64,000 bases of DNA from Actinomycetota bacterium (GCA_021324595.1 JAJPIV010000134.1:1-64000), one strand, 5' to 3'; positions 35,069 to 43,994 are shown, numbered from the stretch's first letter. The notes: generated by a model not told the origin, from the letters alone. Numbers and translations are program-made.

Positions 35069-38000
35069 ATGCCCAGCGGTCAGGAGATCGCCGCCGGCGG
35101 CGCGCCCTGGTACCGGGTCGTCGCGATCCCGGACGCGGCGCACGGCGGGACGCCGGATCGCGACTACGCCGCCGTGCTCCCGGCGGCGCTCGACGCGGCG
35201 CGGCGGCAGCAGCCGCTCGTGGTCGGCTGGTTCTCCCGGGGCGGCGGAGCGCCGCTTGAGCTGGTCACCAACGCCGGGCCGCTGCCGTCCGCCCCGGAAG
35301 GGGCCGGCGGGCCAGGGCCGGCCGGGGCGGATGCGGGCGGTCAGTGCGAGCTGCTCTTCCCCTGGGGGGCGCGCGGCGTGCCGCTCACCGACAGCCTCCT
35401 CGCCGACCTGGACCGCCTGGTCTGGGCGCCCTGCCCCGGCCGCCTGGCCCCGCCGGGCGAGGCGGAGGCCGCGCGCGGCCCGGCATGGCCGTCCGCCGGC
35501 CTGGGCGTGGCCAGCCTCGGGGCGGGCCTTCGGATGACCGCGGCGGCCGGCCTGGGCGGCGCATCGCCCAGCCTGTTCGAGTCCGCGCTCACCACGCTGA
35601 TGGCCAGGCCGTTCGGCTGGCTCGTGGTCGCCGAGCCCACCGACGCGATCGGGGCTGAGATCGCCGAGCTGCGCACCAGGCTCAACGCGGTCCGCCGGTT
35701 CGACGAGGAGCGTTCCCGCCTGGAGGCCGACCGGGCGATCCGGCGGCTGGCCGAGCTCGACGCGTTCCGCGAGGCGGGCCTGTGGAACGTGCGCGTCCTG
35801 GTCGGAGCCGGGGACGCCGGGCAGCTGGCCGCCATCGGCCCGATCCTGGTCGGGTCGGCCGACCTCGGCGCCCACCCCTACCGCCTGCACGGCCCCGAGC
35901 GGGCCAGGGACCTGGCCGACGCCCTGGCGGCGACGAGCGCCGGGCACCCCGACGGGCCCGCGGTCCCGTTCGCCGCGACCGCGGGAGTCCTCGCGCCGCT
36001 GGCTGGCCTGCCGCGCCGGGAGGTCCCCGGCGTCAGGGTGCTCGACCTCGGCTACTTCGATGTCACCGCCGAGCCGGCCGGCGAGGACGCGGTCCACCTC
36101 GGCGCGATACTGGACGGGCACGACCGGGTGGTCGGCGCGCTCAGCGTCCCGCTTGCCACGCTGAACCGGCACGCCCTGGTCACCGGCGCCACCGGCGCGG
36201 GCAAGTCGCAGACCGTGCGCCAGCTGCTCGGCCAGGTCACGGCCGCCGGCATCCCGTGGCTGGTCATCGAGCCGGTGAAGTCGGAGTACGCGGCGATGGC
36301 AGGCACGGTCGCCGCGAGCGGCGGTGACCTCATCGTGGTCAACCCCGCCGACCCTCAGGCGGTGCCGCTGGCCGTCAACCCGCTGGCCCCCGAGCCCGGC
36401 TATCCGGTCCAGGCGCACATCGACATGGTGCGCGCGCTGTTCCTCGCCGCGTTCGACGCGCGCGAGCCGTTCCCGCAGATCGTCTCGCAGGCGCTGCAGC
36501 GTGCCTACGAGTCATGCGGCTGGGATCCGGTCACCGGCGCCGGGCGGCCGGGCACGGCCGTGCCGCCGGCGGTCCCCACGCTGGCCAGGCTCCAGGCGGC
36601 GGCGACGGAGGTGATCGAGGACGTCGGCTACGGCCGCGAGCTCCAGGCGGACGTCCGGGGCTTCGTGGAGGTCCGGCTGCGGTCCCTGCGGACCGGCTCG
36701 GCCGGGCGCTTCTTCGAGGGCGGCCATCCGGCCGACATCGGCGAGCTGCTGCGGCGGAACGTGGTGCTGGCCATCGAGGACGTCGCCAACGACGAGGACA
36801 AGGCGTTCCTCATCGGCACCCTGATCATCAGGATCGTCGAGCACCTGCGGCTGCGCGCCAGGGCAGGCGCCCCGGGCGGCCGTGACCCGCTCGGCCCGGG
36901 CGGCCAGGCAGGTGCGGGAGGCCCGGGCACCCCGCCCGGCGCGGGCGGGCCGGGTGCCGCGGCCGGCGCGGAGGCGCCGCTGCGCCACGTGATGGTCATC
37001 GAGGAGGCGCACCGGCTGCTGCGGGCCGGCCGGGAGGGCGCGGGCGCGCACGCCGTCGAGCTGTTCGCCAGCCTGCTCGCCGAGATCCGCGCCTACGGCG
37101 AGGGCCTGGTGATCGCCGAGCAGATCCCGGCCAAGCTCGTTCCCGACGTGGTGAAGAACACGGCCCTGAAGATCGTGCACCGGCTGCCCGCGCAGGATGA
37201 CCGGGCACTGGTGGGCGCGACCATGAACCTCGACGCGGAGCAGTCCAGGCAGGTCGTGTCGTTCCCGCCGGGGGTGGCGGCCGTGTTCGCGGACGGCATG
37301 GACCGGCCGCTGCGCGTCCGGGTCCCGCTGTGCCGCCGCGCGGTGGCCGGCCGGGCCGCCGCGCGGCCGGCCGGGCCGCCGCTGGCCGGCCGCCGGTCGC
37401 CGGCCTGCGGCCCGCGGTGCGCCGGCCGCGCCTGCACGCTCCGGGAGCTGCGCTCGGCCGACCTGCTCGCCGAGTCCGGCGAGAGCGCGTGGCTGCGGGT
37501 CTGGGCCGAGGCCGCGGTGCTCGCGTTCCTCACCAACTCGCCACTCCCCGTCGTCCCGGTCGCGCTGCGGGACTGGTGGTCGCGAGCCGACGAGCGGCTG
37601 CGGGAGTGCGCGCTGGCCACCGTCGTGGAACGCGCCGTCGCGGCCCGGGCGAGCGCGGTCCGCTCCTGCTTCGACCCCGCGGACCTGGTGGCGGTCGCCG
37701 GCCAGACCGCCCGGGCGATCCTGTCCGGCGGCAAGGGCGCGGGAACGCGGCCCGGTCCCGGCTGGGTCATCCCTCAGCTTCAGTGGCTCCACGAGCTGGA
37801 GCGCGTGCTTCCGCTCTCCGGGCCGTCGCCCGACCCGTTCGAGCTGGCGCTGCCGCTGGAGTTCGAGCTGCCCGGCCTGCCCGACCAGCCGGACACCAAG
37901 GTGGGCCAGCGGATCAGCGCCCTGCGCAGGCACCCGCTGTCGATGGAGCTCGACGGCAACCGGCTGCCGGCCTGGACGGCGCTGCTCGGGGAGGACGACC

Positions 38001-38197
38001 AGCGGGGCTTCTCCGCCGACCTGGCGCTGCTGGCGGTCGGCTCGAGCTACCGCGGGCAGCTGCTCCAGGCCGCGGGGGAGATGGGGGTGGCCGGGTGGCT
38101 GGAACCGGTGCTGTCCTGGCCCCGCCGGTTTATCGTGGGCGGTGACGACGAGCAGGTCGCGGCGGCGCGGGAGCGGCGCCAGCCGGTAGCCGGATAG
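35069..38197 (+). CDS. HerA/VirB4-like ATP-binding protein
   Basis: The 1042-residue protein has an N-terminal domain of about 370 residues and an ATPase core with Walker A GATGAGKSQT (K379). PVKSEYAAMAG follows, and Walker B is VMVIEEAHRLL (E645, E646). Downstream come IRAYGEGLVIAEQIPAKLVPDVVKNTALKIVHRLPAQDDRA and VVSFPPGVAAVFADGMDRPLRV in blocks, which match HerA/DUF87 DNA-pumping ATPases and VirB4. An Arg/Ala-rich segment near 760-790 is low complexity. A C-terminal domain of about 260 residues is unrecognised. No membrane helix is evident. Hexameric ATPase action on DNA or a secretion substrate is inferred. The ATG has a leaderless-type TATGCA six bases upstream. It comes shortly after two degenerate relatives. 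Confidence 0.8.
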   Translation: MPSGQEIAAGGAPWYRVVAIPDAAHGGTPDRDYAAVLPAALDAARRQQPLVVGWFSRGGGAPLELVTNAGPLPSAPEGAGGPGPAGADAGGQCELLFPWGARGVPLTDSLLADLDRLVWAPCPGRLAPPGEAEAARGPAWPSAGLGVASLGAGLRMTAAAGLGGASPSLFESALTTLMARPFGWLVVAEPTDAIGAEIAELRTRLNAVRRFDEERSRLEADRAIRRLAELDAFREAGLWNVRVLVGAGDAGQLAAIGPILVGSADLGAHPYRLHGPERARDLADALAATSAGHPDGPAVPFAATAGVLAPLAGLPRREVPGVRVLDLGYFDVTAEPAGEDAVHLGAILDGHDRVVGALSVPLATLNRHALVTGATGAGKSQTVRQLLGQVTAAGIPWLVIEPVKSEYAAMAGTVAASGGDLIVVNPADPQAVPLAVNPLAPEPGYPVQAHIDMVRALFLAAFDAREPFPQIVSQALQRAYESCGWDPVTGAGRPGTAVPPAVPTLARLQAAATEVIEDVGYGRELQADVRGFVEVRLRSLRTGSAGRFFEGGHPADIGELLRRNVVLAIEDVANDEDKAFLIGTLIIRIVEHLRLRARAGAPGGRDPLGPGGQAGAGGPGTPPGAGGPGAAAGAEAPLRHVMVIEEAHRLLRAGREGAGAHAVELFASLLAEIRAYGEGLVIAEQIPAKLVPDVVKNTALKIVHRLPAQDDRALVGATMNLDAEQSRQVVSFPPGVAAVFADGMDRPLRVRVPLCRRAVAGRAAARPAGPPLAGRRSPACGPRCAGRACTLRELRSADLLAESGESAWLRVWAEAAVLAFLTNSPLPVVPVALRDWWSRADERLRECALATVVERAVAARASAVRSCFDPADLVAVAGQTARAILSGGKGAGTRPGPGWVIPQLQWLHELERVLPLSGPSPDPFELALPLEFELPGLPDQPDTKVGQRISALRRHPLSMELDGNRLPAWTALLGEDDQRGFSADLALLAVGSSYRGQLLQAAGEMGVAGWLEPVLSWPRRFIVGGDDEQVAAARERRQPVAG

Positions 38198-38208
38198 CAT
38201 CGGCGGCC

Positions 38209-39447
38209 ATGGGCAAGCTACCTCTTCGGGCGCGGGTCGCCACCACCCTCGGCGAGGCGGCCGGGCGGGTGTCGCGCCTGACCGGGCGCGGCGACGGGTC
38301 GGTGATCGGCGGCGTGGTGGGGCTGCGCGTGGCCCCCGACCTGCTCAGGCAGCTCGCCGCCGGTCGGCAGGTCGTCCTGGTCACCGGGACGAACGGCAAG
38401 ACGACGACGACCCGGCTGGTGACCGCGGCGCTCGGCTCGCTCGGCCAGGAGGTCGCGACCAACGCCTTCGGCGCGAACATGGAGAGCGGCCTGGTCGCCG
38501 CGCTTGCCGCGGCGCCCGATGCGCCCTACGCGGTGCTCGAGGTGGACGAGCGGTACCTGCCCGCGATGATCCGGGCGACCCGCCCGCGGGTGGTGGTCCT
38601 GCTCAACCTCAGCCGGGACCAGATGGACCGGGCAGCCGAGATCTGGATGGTGGCCAGGATGTGGCGGGAGGCGCTCGCCGCCGCCCCGGACGTCCGCGTG
38701 GTCGCGAACGCCGACGATCCGCTGGTCGCCTGGGCCGCGGGGGCGGCCGCGCAGGCGAGCTGGGTGGCCGCCGGGCAACGCTGGCACGAGGACTCCTGGT
38801 GCTGCCCGGAGTGCGGTGCCCACCTGCGCCGGGACGAGCTCGGCTGGCGCTGCCCCGAATGTGGCCTGGCCCGGCCGCCGGCGCGGTGGGTGCTCGACGG
38901 CACCGCGGTGATCGACTCGGCCGGGGCCGTCCACGAGCTCGCGCTGACCCTGCCCGGCCGGGCGAACCGCTCGAACGCCGTCATGGCGCTGGCGGTCGCC
39001 AGCATCTTCGGCGCCGACGTCGGCCAGGCGCTGCCGTTCCTGCGCTCGGTGACCTCGGTGGCCGGGCGCTACACGACCGTGGAGCGGCGCGGCCGCTCTC
39101 TGCGGCTGCTGCTGGCCAAGAACCCGGCCGGCTGGCTCGAGGCGTTCGACGTGCTCGCCGGGGACGGGCGGCCGGTGGTGCTGGCGATCAACGCCCAGGT
39201 GCCGGATGGCAAGGACACGTCCTGGCTGTGGGACGTCGACTACCGGGTGCTCAGCGGCCGCCGGGTGCTCATCACCGGAGAGCGCCGCACCGACCTGGCG
39301 GTCCGGCTCGAGGCGGCGCAGGTGCCGTTCGAGGTGGCCGGCGACATCGACGCGGCGATCGACCGGGTGCCGCCCGGCGAGCTTGACGTGATCGCCAACT
39401 ACACCGCGTTCCAGCAGATCCGGGCTGCCCTGGGGCGGACGGCATGA
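38209..39447 (+). CDS. murT: Lipid II isoglutaminyl synthase, Mur ligase subunit MurT
   Basis: The 412-residue protein is a Mur-ligase relative: ATP loop VTGTNGKTTTTRL, NAFGANMESGL, LEVDERYLP, and LLNLSRDQMDR. A four-cysteine zinc ribbon (C199-C202 and C215-C218: CPECG twice) interrupts the ligase domain and is diagnostic of MurT. The C-terminal DUF1727 part holds LAKNPAGWLEAFD and WLWDVDYRVL. With GatD it amidates the D-Glu of lipid II to D-iGln, using ATP and glutamine. The gatD gene starts 16 bases after its stop. It is preceded by a TAGCAT box eight bases before the ATG. Confidence 0.94.
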   Translation: MGKLPLRARVATTLGEAAGRVSRLTGRGDGSVIGGVVGLRVAPDLLRQLAAGRQVVLVTGTNGKTTTTRLVTAALGSLGQEVATNAFGANMESGLVAALAAAPDAPYAVLEVDERYLPAMIRATRPRVVVLLNLSRDQMDRAAEIWMVARMWREALAAAPDVRVVANADDPLVAWAAGAAAQASWVAAGQRWHEDSWCCPECGAHLRRDELGWRCPECGLARPPARWVLDGTAVIDSAGAVHELALTLPGRANRSNAVMALAVASIFGADVGQALPFLRSVTSVAGRYTTVERRGRSLRLLLAKNPAGWLEAFDVLAGDGRPVVLAINAQVPDGKDTSWLWDVDYRVLSGRRVLITGERRTDLAVRLEAAQVPFEVAGDIDAAIDRVPPGELDVIANYTAFQQIRAALGRTA

Positions 39448-39463
39448 GCGAGGGAGCCCCCTG

Positions 39464-40372
39464 ATGACATCGCCAGCCCAGGACGATCCCCGGCGCGCCG
39501 GGTGGCCCGCGTTGCAGCGCCATGCGGCGCGCTCCCCTGCGGGAAGCTACGTCCCGCCGCCCCCGCCAGGGCGGGCGCCCTCCGGGCCGGCCGGGGACGC
39601 CGGCGATGACCTGACCAGGCCGATCCCGCGGCTTGACCTGCCGGGGCCGGCCGGCGGATCAGAGTCGGCGCTGCGGCTCATCTGGATCTACCCGGACCTG
39701 CTCAGCACCTACGGCGACCGCGGGAACCTCATCGTGCTCGAGCGCCGCGCCAGGCTGCGCGGCCTGGCGGTGGAGGCGGTGGAGCTGAACTCGGACCAGC
39801 CGGTGCCCCGGGAAGGCGACGTCTACCTGCTCGGCGGCGGCGAGGATCTCCCTCAGGTGCTCGCCGCGCGGCGGCTGCGGGCCGACGGCGGCCTCGCCGC
39901 CGCGGCGGAGCGGGGCGCCGTCGTGTTCGCCGTGTGCGCCGGCTACCAGCTGATCGGCGCGGTGTTCGGAGGGGCCGGCGGCGAGCCCGTCGAGGGGCTG
40001 GGCCTGCTGGACGTCCGCAGCGGGCGGGGAGAGCGGCGCGGCGTCGGCGAGGTGATCGCCGACGCCGATCCGGCGCTGGGCCTGGAGACGCTCACCGGGT
40101 TCGAGAACCACCAGGGCGTGACCGCGCCGGGCCCGGGTGCCAGGCCCCTGGCCCGGGTGCGCGTGGGCGTCGGCAACGGCGACGGGACGGAGGGCGCCTA
40201 CGCCGGCAAGATCCTCGGCACCTACCTGCACGGCCCCGCGCTGGTCCGCAACCCCGGGCTCGCCGACCTGCTGCTGACCTGGGCGGCCGGCCCGCTGGCG
40301 CCGCTGGCCGAGGCGGACGAGGCGTGGACCAGGCAGTTGCGCGCCGAGCGGCTCGCCGCCGTGCCGGCGTGA
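39464..40372 (+). CDS. gatD: Lipid II isoglutaminyl synthase, glutamine amidotransferase subunit GatD
   Basis: The 302-residue protein is a class-I-like glutaminase. The core starts near residue 68 (LRLIWIYPDLLSTYGDRGN), after a Pro/Gly-rich extension of about 65 residues that other GatD proteins lack. The nucleophile is C158 in VFAVCAGYQLIG, and the His of the dyad/triad is H256 in GTYLHGPAL. GGGEDLPQ forms the oxyanion-side loop. It supplies ammonia to MurT. A start nearer the core is possible, but the ATG at 39464 has GGGAGCC upstream and no closer start is obvious. Confidence 0.93.
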   Translation: MTSPAQDDPRRAGWPALQRHAARSPAGSYVPPPPPGRAPSGPAGDAGDDLTRPIPRLDLPGPAGGSESALRLIWIYPDLLSTYGDRGNLIVLERRARLRGLAVEAVELNSDQPVPREGDVYLLGGGEDLPQVLAARRLRADGGLAAAAERGAVVFAVCAGYQLIGAVFGGAGGEPVEGLGLLDVRSGRGERRGVGEVIADADPALGLETLTGFENHQGVTAPGPGARPLARVRVGVGNGDGTEGAYAGKILGTYLHGPALVRNPGLADLLLTWAAGPLAPLAEADEAWTRQLRAERLAAVPA

Positions 40373-40394
40373 CGCGCGCCCGGGCGGGAGGCGG

Positions 40395-40760
40395 TCAGTA
40401 GACCAGCGCCCGCGCCCCGTCGGCCATGACCTCGGCGAGGAACGTGGCCGCGCCCGCGATCCTGATCCCGGTCAGCACGTCGGCCTCGCCGATGCCGCGC
40501 CGCGCCGCGCACTGCGTGCAGACGGTCACGGTGCCGCCCGCCAGGACGGCGCCGAGGAGGTCGCCGGCCGGGGTGGCGTGGGCGAGCGCGACCTCGCCCG
40601 CGCGGCCGGGAAGCGCCAGCCAGGCGGCCTCGCCCGCGAGCCAGAGCGAGACCGGGACGCCGCTGGCCACGGCGGCGGCGGCGACCGTGAGAGCCTGGTT
40701 GCAGCGCTCCGCGTCGTCGCGGCCGGCGGTTACCTTCACCACGAGTGCGGGCGTCGCCAT
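40395..40760 (-). CDS. DsrE-family sulfur-relay-like protein
   Basis: The 121-residue protein has the DsrE/F fold (LVVKVTAGRDDAERCNQALTVAAAAVASGVPVSLWLAGEAA in blocks) and CTQCAARRGI near residue 82, the position of the reactive Cys in this family. DsrE-like proteins carry sulfur or act as oligomeric partners in sulfur relay; many are uncharacterised. The ATG was chosen because the upstream in-frame extension is unlike coding sequence. A TACGGT box seven bases upstream suggests a leaderless transcript, divergent from a small membrane ORF. It converges on gatD with a gap of about 22 bases. Confidence 0.78.
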   Translation of the reverse strand: MATPALVVKVTAGRDDAERCNQALTVAAAAVASGVPVSLWLAGEAAWLALPGRAGEVALAHATPAGDLLGAVLAGGTVTVCTQCAARRGIGEADVLTGIRIAGAATFLAEVMADGARALVY

Positions 40761-40785
40761 GCCTCGCACCGTACACTGCTCCGGT

Positions 40786-40905
40786 GTGGCGGCGGATGTG
40801 GCCGTGGCGGTCCTCATCGTGGTCGCGGCGGCGATCGCGGGGCGTTGCGCGCTCCTGGTCGTCCGCCTGTGGCGGGCGGCCGCCGGCCGCCCGCCACGGC
40901 CGTAG
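40786..40905 (+). CDS. Possible small single-helix membrane protein
   Basis: A 39-codon ORF from a GTG encodes one hydrophobic helix (VAVAVLIVVAAAIAGRCALLVV) and a basic Arg-rich tail, so Nin-Cout topology flips are possible and the tail would be cytosolic by the positive-inside rule. A TACACT box lies eight bases upstream, so a leaderless start is possible. Its stop TAG doubles as part of the -10 box of the nitrobindin gene. No homolog was recognised, and it may be chance in GC-rich DNA. Confidence 0.4.
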   Translation: MAADVAVAVLIVVAAAIAGRCALLVVRLWRAAAGRPPRP

Positions 40906-40908
40906 GCT
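40903..40908 (+). promoter_or_regulatory. Candidate -10 box TAGGCT for leaderless nitrobindin gene
   Basis: TAGGCT ends six bases before the ATG at 40915. The upstream small ORF ends on the same TAG. AGGG touches the ATG and is too close to be a normal ribosome site. Confidence 0.5.
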
Positions 40909-40914
40909 TCAGGG

Positions 40915-41457
40915 ATGACCGTCACGCCGAACGACCCGGGACCGCAGGCCCACCCGGACCTGGCGCCGCTCAGCTTCCTCATCGGACGCTGGCGTGGCAC
41001 CGGGGTGGTGGGGTACCCGACGATCGAGACCGCCCGCTTCGGCCAGGAGCTGACGTTCAGCCACAACGGCAAGGCGTTCCTCATCTACTCCAGCCGGACG
41101 TGGCTGCTCGACGAGGAAGGGAAGGCGGGGCGCCCGCTGGCCACGGAGGCCGGCTACTGGCGCCCCCAGCCGGGCGGCCGCCTGGAGGTGCTGCTCGTCC
41201 ACCCCACCGGGATCAGCGAGGTCTACCTGGGCGAGATCAGCGGCACGAAGATCGAGATGGCGACCGACGTGGTCATCAGAACGGCGTCGGCCAAGGAGGT
41301 GACCGCGGGACGGCGGCTGTACGGGCTGATCGGCGCCGACCTGGGCTACGCCCATGACATGGCGGCGGTTGGCCAGCCGCTCCAGCCGCATGTGTCGGCC
41401 CAGCTCAAGCGGATCGGCGACGCCGCCGCCATGGACGCCGAAGGGCGAGGCAGCTAG
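40915..41457 (+). CDS. Nitrobindin-like heme-binding beta-barrel protein (FABP family)
   Basis: The 180-residue protein is a ten-strand beta-barrel of the DUF1794/nitrobindin type. The hallmark GxWxGxG is present (GRWRGTG, residues 24-30), followed by YPTIETARFGQELTFSHNGKAFLIYSSRTW. A C-terminal His, the expected axial heme ligand, may be H139 or H158 region (GYAHDMAAV); I could not decide. Bacterial nitrobindins bind ferric heme and isomerise peroxynitrite to nitrate. Its place between a DsrE protein and a Fur regulator, near heme synthesis genes, fits a redox role. It has a leaderless-type promoter. Confidence 0.85.
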   Translation: MTVTPNDPGPQAHPDLAPLSFLIGRWRGTGVVGYPTIETARFGQELTFSHNGKAFLIYSSRTWLLDEEGKAGRPLATEAGYWRPQPGGRLEVLLVHPTGISEVYLGEISGTKIEMATDVVIRTASAKEVTAGRRLYGLIGADLGYAHDMAAVGQPLQPHVSAQLKRIGDAAAMDAEGRGS

Positions 41458-41943
41458 GCCAGGCCCGTGGCGGGCGCCGCCCGCGCCCCCGCGGTCTCGG
41501 AACGGCGGACCCGGTGGCGACGGCCGGGGCAGCGGCCAGGGTCCAGCGGCCGGGGGCAGCGGCCCTGGGAGCGAGGGCGCGCGAAAAGGAATACCCCCGG
41601 GCTGCTCCCCGCCCGGATCGCCCGAGGGCGGTCCCGGGACGGGGGGCCGGCTGGACAAGGCCGGCCACCCGGGGGTCCGGTGCCTGCCGTGTATTCGCCG
41701 GCCGCCGCGACGGCGACGCGGGCACGATCACGAATCGCGACCAAGCCCGCGCGGGCCGGTGACGCGCACGCCCGGCACGCGGGCCCGGCGCGCTTCCACG
41801 GAGCGGCGGCTAGCGGACAGCCACCTCGCGAGTCCGACATCTATGCATCTGCTGGACCACCTCCCTGCCCGCGTAGCACGCACGTTACGGCAGGTCAGGG
41901 CTGACGGGCAAGGGAGTTCCCCGGGCGCCTCTAGACTCGGCCT
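41458..41943. other. Long intergenic region before fur, no gene seen
   Basis: The 486 bases hold no ORF that looks coding; all open frames are typical high-GC noise. A short hairpin (GCGGGC, loop GCC, GCCCGC at 41470-41484) just after the nitrobindin stop may be a terminator. The last 100 bases have lower GC and contain the fur -10 box. I looked for Fur-type palindromes near the box and found none convincing. Confidence 0.5.
41932..41937 (+). promoter_or_regulatory. Candidate -10 box TAGACT for leaderless fur
   Basis: TAGACT ends six bases before the ATG at 41944. No ribosome site is present between them. A clear -35 is not seen at 16-18 bases upstream. Confidence 0.5.
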
Positions 41944-42387
41944 ATGTCGCAGAGGTGGGACGACGCCCTGCGGGCCAGCGGGTACCGCGTGACCCCGCAG
42001 CGCCAGCTGGTGCTCGAGGCGGTCACCAAGCTTGAGCACGCCACGCCGGAGGAGATCTACGCGGAGGTCAAGCAGACCGCGGTCGGCGTGAACGTCTCCA
42101 CCGTCTACCGGACGCTGGAGCTGCTCGAGCAGATCGGCCTGGTCACGCACACCCACCTCGGCCACGGCGCGCACCGCTACCACCTGGCCGCCGACGCTCA
42201 CCACATCCACCTGGTCTGCCGGTCGTGCGGCGCGATCGCCCAGCTCGAGCCCGCCGCGGTCGCCTCCCTGGTGACCTCCCTCGACGCCGAGTACGGATTC
42301 GAGGTGGACGTCAGTCACCTGACGGTGTTCGGCACCTGCGCGAAGTGCCGGGGGACCGGCCGGCTGAGCGCCGCGCCCGCGCCCTGA
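41944..42387 (+). CDS. Fur-family metalloregulator
   Basis: The 147-residue protein has the Fur winged helix (VTPQRQLVLEAVTKLEHATPEEIYAEV, VNVSTVYRTLELLEQIGLV) and a dimerisation domain. The domain has metal-binding HHIHLVCRSCG (the first CxxC) and GTCAKC (second CxxC, structural zinc). HxH and the His-rich segment AADAHHIHLVC make the regulatory site. Sequence cannot separate Fur, Zur and PerR-like types with confidence; the short spacing and HLGHGAHRYHL suggest iron or peroxide sensing. No catalase gene is next to it; citrate synthase is downstream. It may be autoregulated. Confidence 0.88.
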   Translation: MSQRWDDALRASGYRVTPQRQLVLEAVTKLEHATPEEIYAEVKQTAVGVNVSTVYRTLELLEQIGLVTHTHLGHGAHRYHLAADAHHIHLVCRSCGAIAQLEPAAVASLVTSLDAEYGFEVDVSHLTVFGTCAKCRGTGRLSAAPAP

Positions 42388-42452
42388 GCGCCTGCGCCCG
42401 CGCCCTGAGCGCCTGCGCCCGCGCCCTGAGCACCTGCGCCCCGCGCCCTGAG
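42370..42452 (+). repeat. 21-bp tandem repeats that include the fur stop codon
   Basis: The unit GCGCCCTGAGCGCCTGCGCC recurs so that TGA falls at 42385, 42406 and 42427, with a fourth variant copy at 42449 (spacings 21, 21 and 22). The first TGA is the fur stop. The array overlaps the last codons of fur and runs into the gap before citrate synthase. Copy number may vary between strains. Confidence 0.8.
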
Positions 42453-42617
42453 CCGGCGCGCTGGCGGAGGTCCCGTCCGGCCGGGACGAAGAGCCTGTTC
42501 ACGGCGGAGCCGGGCGACATACGTTCGGTAGAGGACCGGCATGCTCGCCGCCCCGCCCGCCCGGCGCGTGACCGGGTGCGGTGAGATGAGCGAATGGGAT
42601 GCACAGGAGCTGAGACC

Positions 42618-43916
42618 ATGACAGAGCAGATCAACCAGGACGGCGTGCTGCACGTGACCGACAGCCGTACCGGGCGCAGTTACGACCTTCCGATCCGCGA
42701 CGGAGCGATCCGCGCGCTCGACCTGCGCCAGATCAAGGTGTCCGGCGAGGACTTCGGCCTGCTCTCCTACGACCCGGCGTTCCTCAACACGGCGAGCTGC
42801 AAGAGCTCGATCACGTTCATCGACGGGGAGCGCGGGATTCTCCGCTACCGCGGGTACCCGATCGAGGAGCTGGCCCGCCGGGCGTCCTTCCTCGACGTCG
42901 CCTACCTGCTCCTGCACGGCGAGCTTCCGGGCAAGGAGGAGTCGCAGGCGTGGGCCTCCGAGATCGCCCATCACACCTACGTGCACGAGAACGTCAAGAA
43001 GTTCATCGACGGCTTCCACCATGACGCCCATCCGATGGGCATCCTGGTGAGCACGGTGGCCGCGCTGTCCACGTTCTACCCCGAGGCGAAGAACGTCTCC
43101 GACGCCGCGCGCCAGCGGGAGCAGGTGATCCGGCTGATCGCCAAGATGCCCACGCTGGCGGCGTTCGCGTACCGGCACGCGATGGGCCTGCCCTACGCCT
43201 ACCCGGACGCCGAGCTGTCCTACGCCGGCAACTTCCTGAACATGATGTGGAAGATGACCGAGCCCAGGTACCAGCCCGATCCGGTGCTCGAGCACGCGCT
43301 GGACGTGCTGCTCACGCTCCATGCCGACCACGAGCAGAACTGCTCCACCAGCGCCATGCGCGTCGTCGGCAGCTCGCAGGTGGACCCCTACTCGGCCGCG
43401 GCCGCCGCGGCGGCCGCGCTTTACGGCCCGCTGCATGGCGGCGCCAACGAGCAGGTGCTGCGGATGCTCAGCCAGATCGGGTCCGTGGAGAACGTCCCCG
43501 CGTACATCGAGCGGGTGAAGCGGGGCGAGCTGCGCATGATGGGGTTCGGCCACCGCGTCTACAAGAACTTCGATCCCCGCGCCACGATCATCAAGGAGGT
43601 CGCCGACGAGGTCTTCCAGGTCACGGGCCGCAATCCGATGCTGGACGTCGCGCTGGAGCTGGAACGGGTCGCGCTCGCCGATGACTACTTCATCAGCCAC
43701 AAGCTCTACCCGAACGTGGACTTCTACTCGGGCATCATCTACCAGGCGATGGGCTTCCCGGTGACGATGTTCCCCGTGCTGTTCGCGATCGGGCGCATGC
43801 CCGGCTGGCTCGCGCAGTGGCAGGAGGGCTCGGCCGACCCGGAGCAGAAGATCTCGCGCCCGCGGCAGATCTACGTCGGCCAGGGCCTGCGGCACCTGGA
43901 CGGCCCGTCCTCGTGA
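42618..43916 (+). CDS. gltA: Citrate synthase
   Basis: The ATG with AGGAGCTGAGA upstream gives 432 residues, the usual length for the hexameric Gram-negative and actinobacterial type II enzyme. Catalytic residues are in place: His in LHADHEQNCSTS, His in YGPLHGGANEQ, and Asp in YPNVDFYSGI. RMMGFGHRVYKNFDPR binds substrates. It condenses acetyl-CoA and oxaloacetate to citrate, the entry to the TCA cycle. An in-frame ATG at 42594 would add eight residues but has no ribosome site. The gene ends in a hairpin overlapping its stop codon. Confidence 0.96.
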   Translation: MTEQINQDGVLHVTDSRTGRSYDLPIRDGAIRALDLRQIKVSGEDFGLLSYDPAFLNTASCKSSITFIDGERGILRYRGYPIEELARRASFLDVAYLLLHGELPGKEESQAWASEIAHHTYVHENVKKFIDGFHHDAHPMGILVSTVAALSTFYPEAKNVSDAARQREQVIRLIAKMPTLAAFAYRHAMGLPYAYPDAELSYAGNFLNMMWKMTEPRYQPDPVLEHALDVLLTLHADHEQNCSTSAMRVVGSSQVDPYSAAAAAAAALYGPLHGGANEQVLRMLSQIGSVENVPAYIERVKRGELRMMGFGHRVYKNFDPRATIIKEVADEVFQVTGRNPMLDVALELERVALADDYFISHKLYPNVDFYSGIIYQAMGFPVTMFPVLFAIGRMPGWLAQWQEGSADPEQKISRPRQIYVGQGLRHLDGPSS

Positions 43917-43945
43917 GGGCGGCCCGCGATCCCTGGGCGGCCCTC
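43915..43945 (+). terminator. Hairpin terminator of citrate synthase gene
   Basis: GAGGGCGGCCC pairs with GGGCGGCCCTC, giving a 6+4-bp stem with one mismatch around the loop GCGATCCCT. It starts on the stop codon. No U-tract. Confidence 0.5.
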
Positions 43946-43988
43946 TCACCTGCCGGGGCGTCCCGGCCGGCCGACGGGCCCGGGCGGC

Positions 43989-43994
43989 TAGCCT
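43989..43994 (+). promoter_or_regulatory. Candidate -10 box TAGCCT upstream of ygfZ-like gene
   Basis: TAGCCT ends seven bases before the ATG at 44002, close to the leaderless geometry found elsewhere. Confidence 0.4.
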
